From the NCBI RefSeq assembly GCF_000200595.1, contig NC_014810.2, forward strand, positions 1,126,311-1,190,310: a DNA stretch of 64,000 nucleotides, written 5' to 3'. Positions 43,350 through 52,702 of this stretch are shown in pieces. Each line of letters starts with the position of its first letter. The first letter of the stretch is position 1. The notes under the pieces are model-generated. The model made no database searches, was not told the origin of the DNA, and saw only the letters and a program-made list of their open reading frames with translations. A program made the translations under genes and the position numbers. The DNA comes from Helicobacter felis ATCC 49179. GTDB lineage: Bacteria; Campylobacterota; Campylobacteria; Campylobacterales; Helicobacteraceae.

Positions 43350-44711
43350 CTATAGTGTTTTTAATTCATCAGGAGAAAGCTCCTCATAAAAGCGTTCGAG
43401 CTCTAAACGCGCGCCCAAGTATTGGGTGATTTCCTTAGCATCTTTGAGCGCATTTTCTAAACAGCTGGTCGCGCCCGGTGAGGGAGTCATGTTGAAGGTA
43501 ATGCCCTTATGAGTCACAATTTTTTTCTCACCCAATTCGAGCTTTTTCTTGGTGCGATCGAGCACTTGGGGGCGCACTTCCCCAAAACCAGAGGCATACT
43601 GCAGATCACTTAAAGAAAGTGAGGGGATGATCTTACGCGCATCGTGCAAAAATTTACGCTTACCAATGTAGGGAAGCTCAAAAACCATATTTTTAAACAC
43701 ATAATTACGGATGTCTCTCTCCGTGAAAAGGTCAAAGACAATGCTTGCAATGTCCATATTGCAATCCATTTTGATCAGTTCCCAGCTAATGCCCTTTAAG
43801 CAAGAAGTTTTATGGCGTTCTAATTTGGGCATGGCCAAAGCTGTAGGTCCTAAGCGGGTTTTGCCTTTGATCCATACATCGGGGTCTCCATGCAAAGCAG
43901 CAAAGGGAAGTTTAGGGTTTTGCACGGTGTAAACCTTGCCCCGCAACAATTCACCGGGCACAAAATAAAAGCTTCCAGCAACAGGCAAACAGCCCAAATC
44001 CAAGCCATAGCCCATAGATTGAGCTAAGGGCAGAGAATACGACCCTGCATCGACTAAAACGAACTTGCCATAGATTTCATCACCTTCTGCGGAAATGACC
44101 GCCCATTCATCCATGCAGGACTCAATTCTATCTACTTTGAAGTTGAAAAATACATGGTTTTCAGAATTGAGAGCCATTGCCTCCTCGACAAAATTCTCAC
44201 TCAAAAGCTCAAAATTCATGCCACACCAATACTTTTCAAAGCCACTACCCACAACATTCTCAGGGCGATCTAGGCCATGCTCTTCTATAATGATTTTGGG
44301 CTCGATCTCTTTAAGTTTAGCCTTGTCAAAGAAAGTTAAACCGGGGTAGATTTCTTGGAATTCCTCATGCCGTCTTGCAATAAAAGCGCATTCTTTATCG
44401 CCCACACCGATCGCCATTTTCTGCATTTCAAAGATAACTTTATTTTGTAGATTTTTATTCAGGGCGTAACGGCGAATTTTCTCAGCCGCCAATTTAACTT
44501 TTCTAGCTTTTTGGGCGGTGTAATTAGTTTCAATCGCTCCATCGTGGATGGTTTGCGAATTCGCCTTAGCATTCGAGCTCACTCTAGCCAACCCACTTTT
44601 TCTCTCCACCAAAGCAATTTTCTTCAAATCTGTATATTGACTCAAGGTCCAAAGCAGGGCGCAACCAGAAACCCCGCCTCCTACAATTACCACATCAAAA
44701 TCACGCTTCAT
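43350..44711 (-). CDS. mqo: malate:quinone oxidoreductase
   Basis: Membrane-associated FAD enzyme that oxidises malate to oxaloacetate and reduces quinone; it replaces NAD-dependent malate dehydrogenase in Helicobacter. 453 residues; the FAD-binding N-terminus is [15 protein letters not shown], with the downstream [15 protein letters not shown] segment typical of Mqo. The C-terminal region includes [16 protein letters not shown]. Corresponds to HP0086, next to the HP0087-HP0088 block. It ends convergently after ogt; the 109-base gap contains a 14-base palindrome (TAAAGCGCGCTTTA) but no clear terminator. Confidence 0.94.
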   Translation of the reverse strand: MKRDFDVVIVGGGVSGCALLWTLSQYTDLKKIALVERKSGLARVSSNAKANSQTIHDGAIETNYTAQKARKVKLAAEKIRRYALNKNLQNKVIFEMQKMAIGVGDKECAFIARRHEEFQEIYPGLTFFDKAKLKEIEPKIIIEEHGLDRPENVVGSGFEKYWCGMNFELLSENFVEEAMALNSENHVFFNFKVDRIESCMDEWAVISAEGDEIYGKFVLVDAGSYSLPLAQSMGYGLDLGCLPVAGSFYFVPGELLRGKVYTVQNPKLPFAALHGDPDVWIKGKTRLGPTALAMPKLERHKTSCLKGISWELIKMDCNMDIASIVFDLFTERDIRNYVFKNMVFELPYIGKRKFLHDARKIIPSLSLSDLQYASGFGEVRPQVLDRTKKKLELGEKKIVTHKGITFNMTPSPGATSCLENALKDAKEITQYLGARLELERFYEELSPDELKTL

Positions 44712-44754
44712 AAATCCCCTTTAAGTTTGTTTAAAAATGCGGATTGTAGCACAA

Positions 44755-46050
44755 TTAATGTGCTGCTAACTTTAAACTATAATCATAAAGATCAGACATC
44801 GCTTCTACCCGATCGATGAGCAAGCGCGTTTTTGAGTCTCCTCCCTTTTCTTTTCCTAATTCTAAGGTGGTTATGACGGCCTTGCCAATATTGTAAAGTT
44901 GTTGGTTGTGTTGGGAGGATAAGGAAATCGCCCAAATATTGTGGGCAACAATGGCACGGTGATGGTGTGCGCCCAAATAGAGCATGATATGCCCCTTAAG
45001 CCAAAGAATGGTCGCAAAGGGGGTAGCATGTTTGATGATATAAGTCTCTTTTTCTTTGGCGGGCATGTGGCTTAAATCTACCATGTTGTCCGCATAGCGC
45101 ACTTGGGCTAAAGAATTGCGGGGGAGCAAAATCCCAAAGCTCGCAAAACTATCTCTTGTAAAAGCCGAACAATCGCGATTTTGTAACTCCCCTCCCCAAC
45201 CATATTTTTGTCCTAGCATGGTATCGATCACAGCAGCGATTACAGAGGCTTTTAGAGGTCTGGGGAAGGATGTGAACAAGTGCTCATCAATGCTCACAGG
45301 GACAAGTTTCACAAAACCTTTAATATCTCTATCGTAGGTATAAACTTGATGGGCCTTCCCGGGCACTTTGGCCAAAATCTCACCCATATGGATGTAGCCA
45401 AGCATTTTTTTAGCGCGTGTGTAGAGGGGAATTTTATCCTGTAAGGGTGTGAGGTAGTGCTTGACTCTCATAAGTTTTTTAATCATATGGGGTGCGATGA
45501 AAGCTAAATCACTCACCTTAACCCAGCCATAAACAAAACTACTTTGGATGTGCGCGTAAGTTTTATCCGTGTTGTAATGCGTGATGAGCACGGGCGTGCC
45601 TGCAAAGATCATAGAATTTTGCCAACGATCAAAGGCATCCGGAGAGGGGTGTAAATAATAGGGCTTTGGAGTGGGCGCAGCGCGCACATCAGCATCACGA
45701 ATGACAATAGCTTTAATGGCTACACTTGGATAGTGTCCCATGTCCATGCTTTCTTGAAGGGTTTGAAGAGCCTTAGGGTTATTTGGCTTGAGATCCGCAC
45801 CAAACCCTCGCGCCTTAAAGAGACTTTGCATCCAAAAGACTTCTTCTAAATTGCGCATCACCTCCATGCCATTCCAAGGGGCATACCATTGTTGGAGATA
45901 GCTAGCTTTCAGTTTGGATCTAGGCGGAATGGGTAAAACGCGTTTGGGCAAATAAAAGCGCGCTTTTTGAGGAAGCTTAAGGTCATCTAAGAGTGCCTCC
46001 TCTGCACCTAAGAACAACACCATAACACTGAGTAAGAACGCCTTAAACAT
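44755..46050 (-). CDS. secreted SH3/NlpC-P60 peptidoglycan hydrolase (HP0087-like)
   Basis: A 431-residue periplasmic protein: signal peptide ([17 protein letters not shown]), SH3b-type domains at about residues 130-260 (SSFVYGWVKVSDLAFI is typical), and a C-terminal NlpC/P60 papain-like domain. The nucleophile is Cys in RDCSAFTRDSFASFG near residue 295, with the catalytic His in KGHIMLYLG near 350. Probably cleaves peptidoglycan stem peptides. The start overlaps the phosphatase gene by 8 bases; downstream of rpoD as HP0087 is of HP0088. Confidence 0.88.
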   Translation of the reverse strand: MFKAFLLSVMVLFLGAEEALLDDLKLPQKARFYLPKRVLPIPPRSKLKASYLQQWYAPWNGMEVMRNLEEVFWMQSLFKARGFGADLKPNNPKALQTLQESMDMGHYPSVAIKAIVIRDADVRAAPTPKPYYLHPSPDAFDRWQNSMIFAGTPVLITHYNTDKTYAHIQSSFVYGWVKVSDLAFIAPHMIKKLMRVKHYLTPLQDKIPLYTRAKKMLGYIHMGEILAKVPGKAHQVYTYDRDIKGFVKLVPVSIDEHLFTSFPRPLKASVIAAVIDTMLGQKYGWGGELQNRDCSAFTRDSFASFGILLPRNSLAQVRYADNMVDLSHMPAKEKETYIIKHATPFATILWLKGHIMLYLGAHHHRAIVAHNIWAISLSSQHNQQLYNIGKAVITTLELGKEKGGDSKTRLLIDRVEAMSDLYDYSLKLAAH

Positions 46051-46498
46051 GGCAGTGTGTCAATAACTCTCCTACGCCCTGCGCGATCATCTGATACACT
46101 TTTTCTAAATCTTGTGCGCGAGTGAAGTAATAGGGATCGGGAATGTCCACGCCCTCTAAACCAAAATTGCCTAGCTTGTGGATATGAGGGTGAGTGATCC
46201 CCATATCCTTTAAGGCCTGCACATTGCTAGTATCCATCGCCACAATCCAATCGAAACGATCGGCTAAAGCTTGGGTGATGGGTTTGCTCGTGAAATGCGC
46301 GATGTTGATGCCATGTTTGTGGGCTAGTTTGATAATGGGAGGGTGGGCAGATTCACCCTGATGAAAAGCTGAAATCCCTGCGCCATCTACGCGTAGAGAT
46401 AAATTTTGGGCTTGGATATGGTGCTGGGCAATCCCCCTAGCCAACATCGAGCGGCAGATATTGCCCAAGCATAGAAACAAAAGACTTTGAGGTTTCAT
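46043..46498 (-). CDS. low-molecular-weight protein-tyrosine phosphatase
   Basis: 151 residues. The P-loop is [16 protein letters not shown] (CX5R signature, catalytic cysteine near residue 11) and the general acid aspartate is in DIPDPYYF near 125. Cytoplasmic. It is squeezed between rpoD and the NlpC/P60 gene with overlaps of 4 and 8 bases, so it is in the rpoD transcript. I do not recall a counterpart between HP0087 and HP0088 in H. pylori, so this may be an addition. Confidence 0.92.
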   Translation of the reverse strand: MKPQSLLFLCLGNICRSMLARGIAQHHIQAQNLSLRVDGAGISAFHQGESAHPPIIKLAHKHGINIAHFTSKPITQALADRFDWIVAMDTSNVQALKDMGITHPHIHKLGNFGLEGVDIPDPYYFTRAQDLEKVYQMIAQGVGELLTHCHV

Positions 46499-48360
46499 AT
46501 GCGCAAATAACTTCTGAGCAAACGCCCGTATTGGGGTGAACGCAACTTTTTAATCGCGCTGCTCTCAATCTGGCGCACGCGCTCCCTTGTTACATTGAGT
46601 TCTTTACCGATCTCTTCTAAAGTGCGATCGCTCTCATCCTCTAGCAAACCAAAGCGCATACGGATCACGGATTTTTCGCGCTCATTGAGTTGATCCAACA
46701 CGCCATCAATTTGGGTTTTTAAATCCTCGCGCATGATGTGATCCATAGAGCCCACAACTTTATCGTTTTCTACAAAATCTCCAAACTTGCCATCATCATC
46801 ATTGCCCACAGGCGACTCTAAGCTAATGGGCTCTTTAGTGATCTTGATGACATTTTTAACTTTATCAAGAGGCAAGCCCACTTCTTTGGCAACCAAATCC
46901 AAGTCGGGTTCTTTGCCATTTTCTTGCATGTACTTACGCATCACTTTATTGATGCGGTTGATAGTATCGATCATATGGATAGGAATGCGGATCGTGCGGG
47001 CTTGATCGGCAATGGCACGGCTGATCGCCTGCTTGATCCACCAAGTAGCATAGGTAGAAAAGCGGTAATTTTTCTCGTGTTCGAATTTATCCACCGCCTT
47101 CATCAACCCGATGTTACCCTCCTGAATCAAATCCAAAAAGGGCAATCCACGCGAGGTGTAGCGTTTGGCAATGCTCACTACAAGGCGCAGATTGGAGCGT
47201 GCCATTTTATTTTTAGCTTTGTCAGAGATGAGCTTACCCCGTTTGATCTGCTCTAAAATCTCTTTGAGTTTGCCCGGTTCTAAATCAAATCCGTCTTCGC
47301 TAGCTTCTTTGGTTTGGAAGAGTTTTTTAATCTCCATGTAACTTCCAATCATCGTAGCCTCTGGAACCATTGCCGCAATCTCTTCTTTGCTCATATTGGT
47401 GATATTTTTTAGGATATTCTTATGATTTTCAATCAAAGCCTCATTAAACAAAGAGAGCTTGTATTCCAAGCGTTTGAGCTCTTTCTCAAACCCATCCCCA
47501 CTTTTAAGCGAGGTTTCCATCGCCTTGACCAATTCCCCAATAAGCTTACTGGTAGGCCCTAAGTCATACAGTCTTTCTTTGAGCACGCGCCGCTTATAGG
47601 CCAGAGTGAGAGCGTGCAATAGCTCGTCCTCTTGGACGGGCGTGTTAAGTGTTTTAAGCCAATCTTTTTTGGCCTTATCCAAAGCCTTAAAGCTCTCAAT
47701 CACCTTCCCCACGCGTTTGCGATCTTTTTCGGAAAGATTTTTTTTCACTTCAAGCGCGTCTTCATCTTCTTCTTCTAGCTCGCTCTCTTCCTCTTTTTTA
47801 GAATTTGTTTCATCATCGTCAAAATTTTTAAAAAGCTCTTTGACGCGTCTCTCTCTATTGATCAAAGCGTCCTTATAGCCGTAAATAAAGTCGATTAAAT
47901 AAGGCACAGAGCAGATCGCATCCAAGATAATATTTTCGCCCAGCTTAATTTGCTTGCTTAACTCAACTTCTTCTTCCTTGCTCAGTAGTGGAATCTCGCC
48001 CATTTCACGCAGATACATGCGCACAGGACTATCACTTCTAGACCACTCAGTGAGCTCCTTTTCCTTGATGAAATCCAAATCATCATTGTCTTCTTCTAAG
48101 GTCTTAGTCTTTTTGCGAACAACCTTGCGATCGGCAGAAAGAGAAGTGAGCGCGCACTCAGAGGAGTGCACGAAATTCTTTTCATATTTTGAAGCAAGCT
48201 CCCTAATCTTTTTGAGTTGGGAGGAAGTTGGAATTTTTTGAAGAATATCTAGGATTTGTTCGTAAGAAACATCCTTGCCTGAATTGCTAAAAAGCTCCTC
48301 AAGTTCTTCTTGAAAAGTGGGTTTAGGTAGATTTTTCGCAGATTTGTTAGACTTTTCCAT
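46495..48360 (-). CDS. rpoD: RNA polymerase primary sigma factor RpoD (sigma-80)
   Basis: Housekeeping sigma factor. 621 residues: an N-terminal region 1.1, an acidic non-conserved insertion (around residues 190-220, [14 protein letters not shown]), region 2 with [19 protein letters not shown], region 3 and region 4.2 helix-turn-helix [20 protein letters not shown]. The start is the ATG of [13 protein letters not shown]. Probably transcribed from the TAGAAT box about 45 bases upstream, in the region shared with tatB. Confidence 0.97.
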   Translation of the reverse strand: MEKSNKSAKNLPKPTFQEELEELFSNSGKDVSYEQILDILQKIPTSSQLKKIRELASKYEKNFVHSSECALTSLSADRKVVRKKTKTLEEDNDDLDFIKEKELTEWSRSDSPVRMYLREMGEIPLLSKEEEVELSKQIKLGENIILDAICSVPYLIDFIYGYKDALINRERRVKELFKNFDDDETNSKKEEESELEEEDEDALEVKKNLSEKDRKRVGKVIESFKALDKAKKDWLKTLNTPVQEDELLHALTLAYKRRVLKERLYDLGPTSKLIGELVKAMETSLKSGDGFEKELKRLEYKLSLFNEALIENHKNILKNITNMSKEEIAAMVPEATMIGSYMEIKKLFQTKEASEDGFDLEPGKLKEILEQIKRGKLISDKAKNKMARSNLRLVVSIAKRYTSRGLPFLDLIQEGNIGLMKAVDKFEHEKNYRFSTYATWWIKQAISRAIADQARTIRIPIHMIDTINRINKVMRKYMQENGKEPDLDLVAKEVGLPLDKVKNVIKITKEPISLESPVGNDDDGKFGDFVENDKVVGSMDHIMREDLKTQIDGVLDQLNEREKSVIRMRFGLLEDESDRTLEEIGKELNVTRERVRQIESSAIKKLRSPQYGRLLRSYLRI

Positions 48361-48457
48361 GGGGCAATCCTAGTAGTATTGATAAAAATGTAGAAATGAC
48401 CCTATTCTAATGTAAATTAACTTATTGATAAATTAAGGCTCTAGCAAATGTCTATGC

Positions 48458-48463
48458 TATAAT
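48458..48463 (+). promoter_or_regulatory. -10 box implying a leaderless tatB mRNA
   Basis: Perfect TATAAT in GCTATAATGCGCGC, ending 6 bases before the tatB ATG at 48470. Transcription normally starts about 7 bases after the box, that is at or next to the A of ATG. No ribosome-binding site lies between. Confidence 0.55.
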
Positions 48464-48469
48464 GCGCGC

Positions 48470-48871
48470 ATGTTTGGAATTGGTTTTTTTGAATTGGTTG
48501 TGATCTTAATTGTCGCCATTATCTTTTTAGGGCCGGAGAAGTTCCCCCAAGCCATCATAGATTTAGCGCGTTTTTTTAAGGCGGTGAAAAAAACCCTCAA
48601 TGAGGCTAAAGAAACCCTTGATCAAGAGTTGCACATCGAAAATTTAAAACAAGAAAGTTTAGAGTATAAAAAGCTCTTTGAGGAGGAGCAACACAAGTTA
48701 AAAGGCGCGTTTGATCGCGAGCTCAAAGACCTCCAACAAGTCCAAGAGGACCTTAAAGAGAGTATCGCGCGCGCTAATCCCCTAGACGCGCTCTCTGATG
48801 AGGTGCGAGCCGATGAACCCCCTCGCCCTAAAGTGAGCCTAGAAAAACCCCCAAAGAAAACCCATGTTTGA
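48470..48871 (+). CDS. tatB: Sec-independent translocase subunit TatB
   Basis: Substrate receptor of the twin-arginine export system. 133 residues: the N-terminal membrane helix FGIGFFELVVILIVAIIFLG, the hinge GPEKFPQAI, an amphipathic helix and a charged cytoplasmic tail. The ATG directly follows a TATAAT box with no Shine-Dalgarno sequence, so the mRNA may be leaderless. It overlaps tatC by 8 bases, as HP1060-HP1061. Confidence 0.93.
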   Translation: MFGIGFFELVVILIVAIIFLGPEKFPQAIIDLARFFKAVKKTLNEAKETLDQELHIENLKQESLEYKKLFEEEQHKLKGAFDRELKDLQQVQEDLKESIARANPLDALSDEVRADEPPRPKVSLEKPPKKTHV

Positions 48872-49571
48872 AGACTTAAAACCGCATCTTGAAGAGTTGC
48901 GTAAGCGTTTGCTGATTTGTGTTGCCGTGCTGGTGGGCGCGTTCTTCCTATGCTTTAACTTTTGGGATCGCATCTTTGCGTGGATCAAAGCCTCTTATGC
49001 GGGCAAGTTGATCCAAATCTCGCCCATTGAGGGAGTGATGGTAGCCATCAAGGTAAGTTTTTTTGCCTCGTTAGCATTGGCTATGCCCATCATCTTTTGG
49101 CAACTCTGGCTCTTTGTTGCCCCCGGGCTTTACAAGCATGAGAAAAAGATGGCTCTACCTTTTGTCTTCTCGGGCACAACGATGTTTGTCATAGGGGCGG
49201 GTTTTGCCTACTATGTGGTCTTCCCCTTTGTGATTCATTACTTGGCTAATTTTGGGAGCGCGGTGTTTGAAGCCAATATCTCGGCTTCTAGTTATGTGAG
49301 TTTCTTTACACGGCTGATCTTGGGCTTTGGGGTGGCGTTTGAACTGCCCGTTTTAGCCTTTTTTCTAGCCAAAATGGGCCTGATCACGGATGCGACTCTC
49401 AAGGCTTATTTCAAATACGCGATCGTGGTGATCTTCATCATCGCAGCCATCATCACCCCCCCCGATGCGATGAGCCAAATTTGCATGGCTCTGCCTCTAA
49501 TCGGGCTTTATGGGCTCTCGATCTTGATTGCTAAAATTGTCAATCCCGCCCCTAAAAATATCCATGACTGA
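48864..49571 (+). CDS. tatC: Sec-independent translocase subunit TatC
   Basis: Six-helix membrane core that recognises twin-arginine signal peptides. 235 residues with the conserved N-terminus FEDLKPHLEELRKRL, the segment FFASLALAMPIIFWQLWLFVAPGLY, and FGVAFELPVLAFFLAKMGL. ITPPDAMSQ near residue 200 is also typical; it contains a run of eight C that reads in frame. A tatA gene is not in this window. Its stop overlaps the queA start. Confidence 0.95.
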   Translation: MFEDLKPHLEELRKRLLICVAVLVGAFFLCFNFWDRIFAWIKASYAGKLIQISPIEGVMVAIKVSFFASLALAMPIIFWQLWLFVAPGLYKHEKKMALPFVFSGTTMFVIGAGFAYYVVFPFVIHYLANFGSAVFEANISASSYVSFFTRLILGFGVAFELPVLAFFLAKMGLITDATLKAYFKYAIVVIFIIAAIITPPDAMSQICMALPLIGLYGLSILIAKIVNPAPKNIHD

Positions 49572-50589
49572 CATTCCTTTAGAGTTTTCACTCTCCAGTT
49601 ACCACTATGACCTGCCCGCCGAATACATCGCCTCCACCCCCCTACTGCCCCCAGAGCGGGCCAAACTCTTGGTCTATAAACGCGCTACTGGGCGCATCAC
49701 TCATAGCACTTTTGCCCATGTCTTTGATTTTTTTCCCCAAGACGCGCTTGTGGTGCTCAATGACACTAAAGTTATCAAAGCGCGTTTGTATGGGCGCAAA
49801 GCGAGCGGAGGTAAAGTGGAACTCTTGATCCACAACCCCCATAGCCTCCACCACTTTAATGCCCAAATCAAGGGGCGAGTCCCTCAAGGGGGGCTGATCG
49901 AGCTAGATCAAGGCTATAGCTGTGAAGTGCTAACTCCCCCTGCTAATTTACGCCAAGTGTGTTTTTACCACCACCAACACCCCCTAAAATGGGAAGAGGT
50001 GTTAGACATGCTCGAACTTCTAGGACACATGCCCATCCCGCCCTATCTCAAGCGCGCCGACACGCCTACAGACACGCAAACCTATCAAAGTGTTTTTGCC
50101 AAGCACGCCGGAGCCATCGCCGCACCCACCGCTTCACTGCATTTCTCAGAGAGCGCCAAAGAACACCTTTTAGCCCACTTTCAGCACGCCTTTTTGACCT
50201 TGCATGTAGGTGCGGGCACTTTTGTAGGCGTGGAATGCGAAGATATTAGGCAACACCCCATGCACTCTGAGGCGTTGTTTATCCCTGAGGAAACCCAGCG
50301 CGCCCTAGATCACGCCCCCTATATTCTCTGCGTGGGCACAACAGCTCTTAGAGGAGTGGAACATTATAAAAGGGGGAATGTCTTAAAGCCTTGTGATCTC
50401 TTTTTACATCCGGGCAATCCCGTATCCCATGTCCAAGCCTTGCTGACCAATTTCCACCTCCCCAAGTCTACGCTGATCATGTTGGTCGCCTCTATGGTCG
50501 GACTTGAAAAATGCCTAGAACTCTACAAGATCGCTATAGAACACCACTACCGTTTTTATTCTTATGGCGATGGAATGCTCATTTTATGA
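49564..50589 (+). CDS. queA: S-adenosylmethionine:tRNA ribosyltransferase-isomerase QueA
   Basis: Adds and rearranges the ribosyl group of SAM onto preQ1 in tRNA, giving epoxyqueuosine. 341 residues from the ATG that overlaps the tatC stop (ATGACTGA). Typical motifs are LPAEYIASTPLLPPERAKLL, LVVLNDTKVIKARLYGRK, HVGAGTFVGVE and FHLPKSTLIMLVASM. Corresponds to HP1062. The next gene, rsmG, starts within the TGA of queA, so the tat-queA-rsmG group is an operon. Confidence 0.95.
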   Translation: MTDIPLEFSLSSYHYDLPAEYIASTPLLPPERAKLLVYKRATGRITHSTFAHVFDFFPQDALVVLNDTKVIKARLYGRKASGGKVELLIHNPHSLHHFNAQIKGRVPQGGLIELDQGYSCEVLTPPANLRQVCFYHHQHPLKWEEVLDMLELLGHMPIPPYLKRADTPTDTQTYQSVFAKHAGAIAAPTASLHFSESAKEHLLAHFQHAFLTLHVGAGTFVGVECEDIRQHPMHSEALFIPEETQRALDHAPYILCVGTTALRGVEHYKRGNVLKPCDLFLHPGNPVSHVQALLTNFHLPKSTLIMLVASMVGLEKCLELYKIAIEHHYRFYSYGDGMLIL

Positions 50590-51128
50590 ACACGCAGACA
50601 CTCGATCGCTTTAGCGCACTTCTATTAGAATGGAATCGCACCCACGCTTTGAGTGGGGCAAAACATTTAACCCAAGTCCAAGCCCAGATTACGGACAGCG
50701 TGCGGGTGTTGGATTTTATCCAGCCCTTTAAAACTTGTTTGGATATTGGGAGCGGAGCGGGCTTTCCAGCTATTCCTTTGGCTATCCATTGCCCTAAAGC
50801 GCATTTCACCCTCCTAGAACCCAATGCTAAAAAAATCGCTTTTCTCCACCATGTAAAAATGACCTTAGCTTTAGACAATATAACCCTCAAGCGCGTGCGT
50901 CTCCAAGACCTCCCCCCTATGTCTGTAGAGCTCATCACTTCTAGGGCGTTAATGGGTGCACAGGAACTTATCACCCTTAGCACGCCTTTTTTAGAATCGG
51001 GAGGGCATTTCTTATTTTACAAGGGGAGTTTACTAGAACAAGAAATCGCTTGTTTACCTAGCGAGTGTTTTAACTATGGAAAACGCGTGTATTTTTACCG
51101 CCAAAAGGAAGAAGTATGCAATTTTTAA
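50586..51128 (+). CDS. rsmG: 16S rRNA guanine-N7 methyltransferase RsmG (GidB)
   Basis: Methylates G527 of 16S rRNA. 180 residues, starting MNTQTLDRFSALLLEWN. The SAM-binding glycine loop is LDIGSGAGFPAIPLAI near residue 56, followed by FTLLEPNAKKIAFLHH and the NPPY-like strand ITSRALMG. I chose the ATG overlapping the queA stop; earlier in-frame starts would lie within queA. Confidence 0.95.
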   Translation: MNTQTLDRFSALLLEWNRTHALSGAKHLTQVQAQITDSVRVLDFIQPFKTCLDIGSGAGFPAIPLAIHCPKAHFTLLEPNAKKIAFLHHVKMTLALDNITLKRVRLQDLPPMSVELITSRALMGAQELITLSTPFLESGGHFLFYKGSLLEQEIACLPSECFNYGKRVYFYRQKEEVCNF

Positions 51129-51322
51129 TCGCTATATTTTTAATCGGCTGGATCATCCATCTCCTCTCTAAAATCACCAGACTCTCTAAACCATCTAAAA
51201 AAGATGGGGTAGAAAACCTAGTTGAATGCGCAGTTTGTAAGACCTATGTTTCTAGTCAAGAGGCGATTGTGAGTCGTGGGCGCGTGTTTTGTAGCCAACA
51301 TTGTTTACAAAAAGGGCATTAA
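51116..51322 (+). CDS. small membrane protein with zinc-ribbon-like cysteines (HP1064-like)
   Basis: 68 residues: one hydrophobic helix at the N-terminus (QFLIAIFLIGWIIHLL) and a C-terminal CAVC...CSQHC pattern (C-x2-C-x18-C-x3-C) that could bind zinc. This is the layout of the PP0621 family of uncharacterised proteins. The gene overlaps rsmG by 13 bases, with AAAGGAAGAAG as ribosome-binding site, and its stop overlaps the next ATG. Confidence 0.75.
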   Translation: MQFLIAIFLIGWIIHLLSKITRLSKPSKKDGVENLVECAVCKTYVSSQEAIVSRGRVFCSQHCLQKGH

Positions 51323-51705
51323 TGCTCATTTTTGGACATCCTCAGATCCCATGCCCTCCTTTTAAAACTGTAAGCGAGATCGCCCAGATCGCTCAAATCA
51401 CCAATGACACCATTGTGTATTTCTACGCCCATTTAGAAAACGCTTGCGATCTCGCCCGCCACTGCACACAAGAGCGGGTCAAATACGCTGTGTTTGTTAA
51501 TTCCCTCTTGGAATACGCCCTCATGGTTAATTTTAAGCCCTCTTATTTGTTGGTAAACAACCACCCACAGGATTATCAAAGTTTGGCTAATGATTACTTG
51601 CTAGATGCGCGCATTTTATGGATCGTAGAGAATCAAGTGCATTTAGAGGAGGCTTTAAAAATGAGAATAGATGGAGTGATCTTTAGAAAATTTTTAAACC
51701 TTTAG
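51322..51705 (+). CDS. conserved hypothetical protein
   Basis: 127 residues with alternating strands and helices (LIFGHPQIPCPPFKTVSEIAQI; DTIVYFYAHLENACDLA; YAVFVNSLLEYALMVNF; YLLDARILWIVENQVHLEEAL). The pattern resembles a small Rossmann-like domain that has lost its nucleotide loop. No known motif. It closes the tatB-queA-rsmG group, with the ATG overlapping the previous stop as TAATG. Function unknown. Confidence 0.75.
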   Translation: MLIFGHPQIPCPPFKTVSEIAQIAQITNDTIVYFYAHLENACDLARHCTQERVKYAVFVNSLLEYALMVNFKPSYLLVNNHPQDYQSLANDYLLDARILWIVENQVHLEEALKMRIDGVIFRKFLNL

Positions 51706-51743
51706 GGTGGTTTAATGAGAATACGCTAGAATAGAGACTTTTT

Positions 51744-51831
51744 GGAGAGATGTCCGAGTGGTTGAAGGAGCACGCCTGGAACGCGTGTAAGGTGCAAGCC
51801 TTCAAGGGTTCAAATCCCTTTCTCTCCGCCA
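51744..51831 (+). tRNA. tRNA-Ser (anticodon GGA)
   Basis: An 88-nucleotide class II tRNA. Acceptor GGAGAGA pairs with TCTCTCC, discriminator G, then encoded CCA. Anticodon stem CACGC/GCGTG frames the loop CTGGAAC, so the anticodon is GGA (reads UCC and UCU). A long variable arm, TAAGGTGCAAGCCTTCAA, and T-arm GGGTTCAAATCCC confirm tRNA-Ser. Confidence 0.97.
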
Positions 51832-51839
51832 CTTCTCAA

Positions 51840-51979
51840 ATCCCTATGATGTAAGATAAAGAAAGAATAAATAATATTATCTAGCTGTTTAGAAATGTTA
51901 ACAAAAAACGATCAAAATTAGATTAGAATCCGCGCGTTGATAGCTTGGCTACCAATAGAAATTCAATAAGGAGTTTAGG
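51840..51979 (+). promoter_or_regulatory. urease (ureAB) promoter region
   Basis: AT-rich leader between tRNA-Ser and ureA. TTAGATTAGAAT supplies a -10 box (TAGAAT, 51924-51929) about 50 bases before the ureA ATG, with AAGGAG as ribosome-binding site. Upstream, TATTA (51875-51879) and TGTTA (51896-51900) resemble two NikR half-sites of the loose TRWYA pattern, but with a spacing of 16 instead of 15, so a nickel operator is only a possibility. Confidence 0.5.
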
Positions 51980-52693
51980 ATGAAACTAACGCCTAAAGAA
52001 CTAGACAAGTTAATGCTCCATTATGCGGGCAGATTGGCAGAAGAACGCTTGGCGCGTGGTGTGAAACTCAATTACACCGAAGCGGTCGCGCTCATTAGCG
52101 CGCGTGTGATGGAAAAGGCGCGTGATGGTAATAAAAGCGTGGCGGATTTGATGCAAGAAGGCAGGACTTGGCTTAAAAAAGAAAATGTGATGGACGGCGT
52201 AGCAAGCATGATTCATGAAGTGGGGATTGAAGCTAACTTCCCCGATGGAACCAAGCTTGTAACTATCCACACTCCGGTAGAGGATAATGGCAAATTAGCC
52301 CCCGGCGAGGTCTTCTTAAAAAATGAGGACATTACTATTAACGCCGGCAAAGAAGCCATTAGCTTGAAAGTGAAAAATAAAGGCGATCGTCCTGTGCAGG
52401 TGGGATCACATTTCCACTTCTTCGAAGTGAATAAGCTCTTGGACTTCGATCGCGCAAAAGCTTTTGGCAAACGCCTAGACATTGCATCTGGAACAGCGGT
52501 GCGCTTTGAACCCGGGGAGGAAAAAAGTGTGGAACTCATTGACATCGGCGGGAATAAGCGCATCTATGGCTTTAATTCTTTGGTGGATCGCCAAGCCGAT
52601 GCCGATGGTAAAAAACTCGGCTTAAAACGCGCTAAAGAAAAAGGTTTTGGGTCTGTAAACTGCGGTTGTGAAGCGACTAAAGATAAACAATAA
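51980..52693 (+). CDS. ureA: urease subunit UreA (gamma-beta fusion)
   Basis: Structural subunit of nickel urease, which hydrolyses urea to ammonia and carbon dioxide to buffer gastric acid. 237 residues: gamma part about 1-100 ([33 protein letters not shown]), linker, and beta part about 130-237 ([21 protein letters not shown]-like [14 protein letters not shown]). The fusion of gamma and beta into one chain is characteristic of Helicobacter. The gap to ureB is 9 bases. Confidence 0.98.
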   Translation: MKLTPKELDKLMLHYAGRLAEERLARGVKLNYTEAVALISARVMEKARDGNKSVADLMQEGRTWLKKENVMDGVASMIHEVGIEANFPDGTKLVTIHTPVEDNGKLAPGEVFLKNEDITINAGKEAISLKVKNKGDRPVQVGSHFHFFEVNKLLDFDRAKAFGKRLDIASGTAVRFEPGEEKSVELIDIGGNKRIYGFNSLVDRQADADGKKLGLKRAKEKGFGSVNCGCEATKDKQ

Positions 52694-52702
52694 GGAAAAA
52701 CC

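Noticed and set aside
47606-47878. Plus-strand serine-rich frame opposite rpoD
   Set aside because: Antisense of the acidic glutamate/aspartate-rich insertion of RpoD; no ribosome-binding site.
49456-49463. Run of eight C in tatC as a possible phase switch
   Set aside because: The gene is continuous and encodes the conserved ITPPDAMSQ across the run; no sign of an off state, and eight bases is short for a switch.
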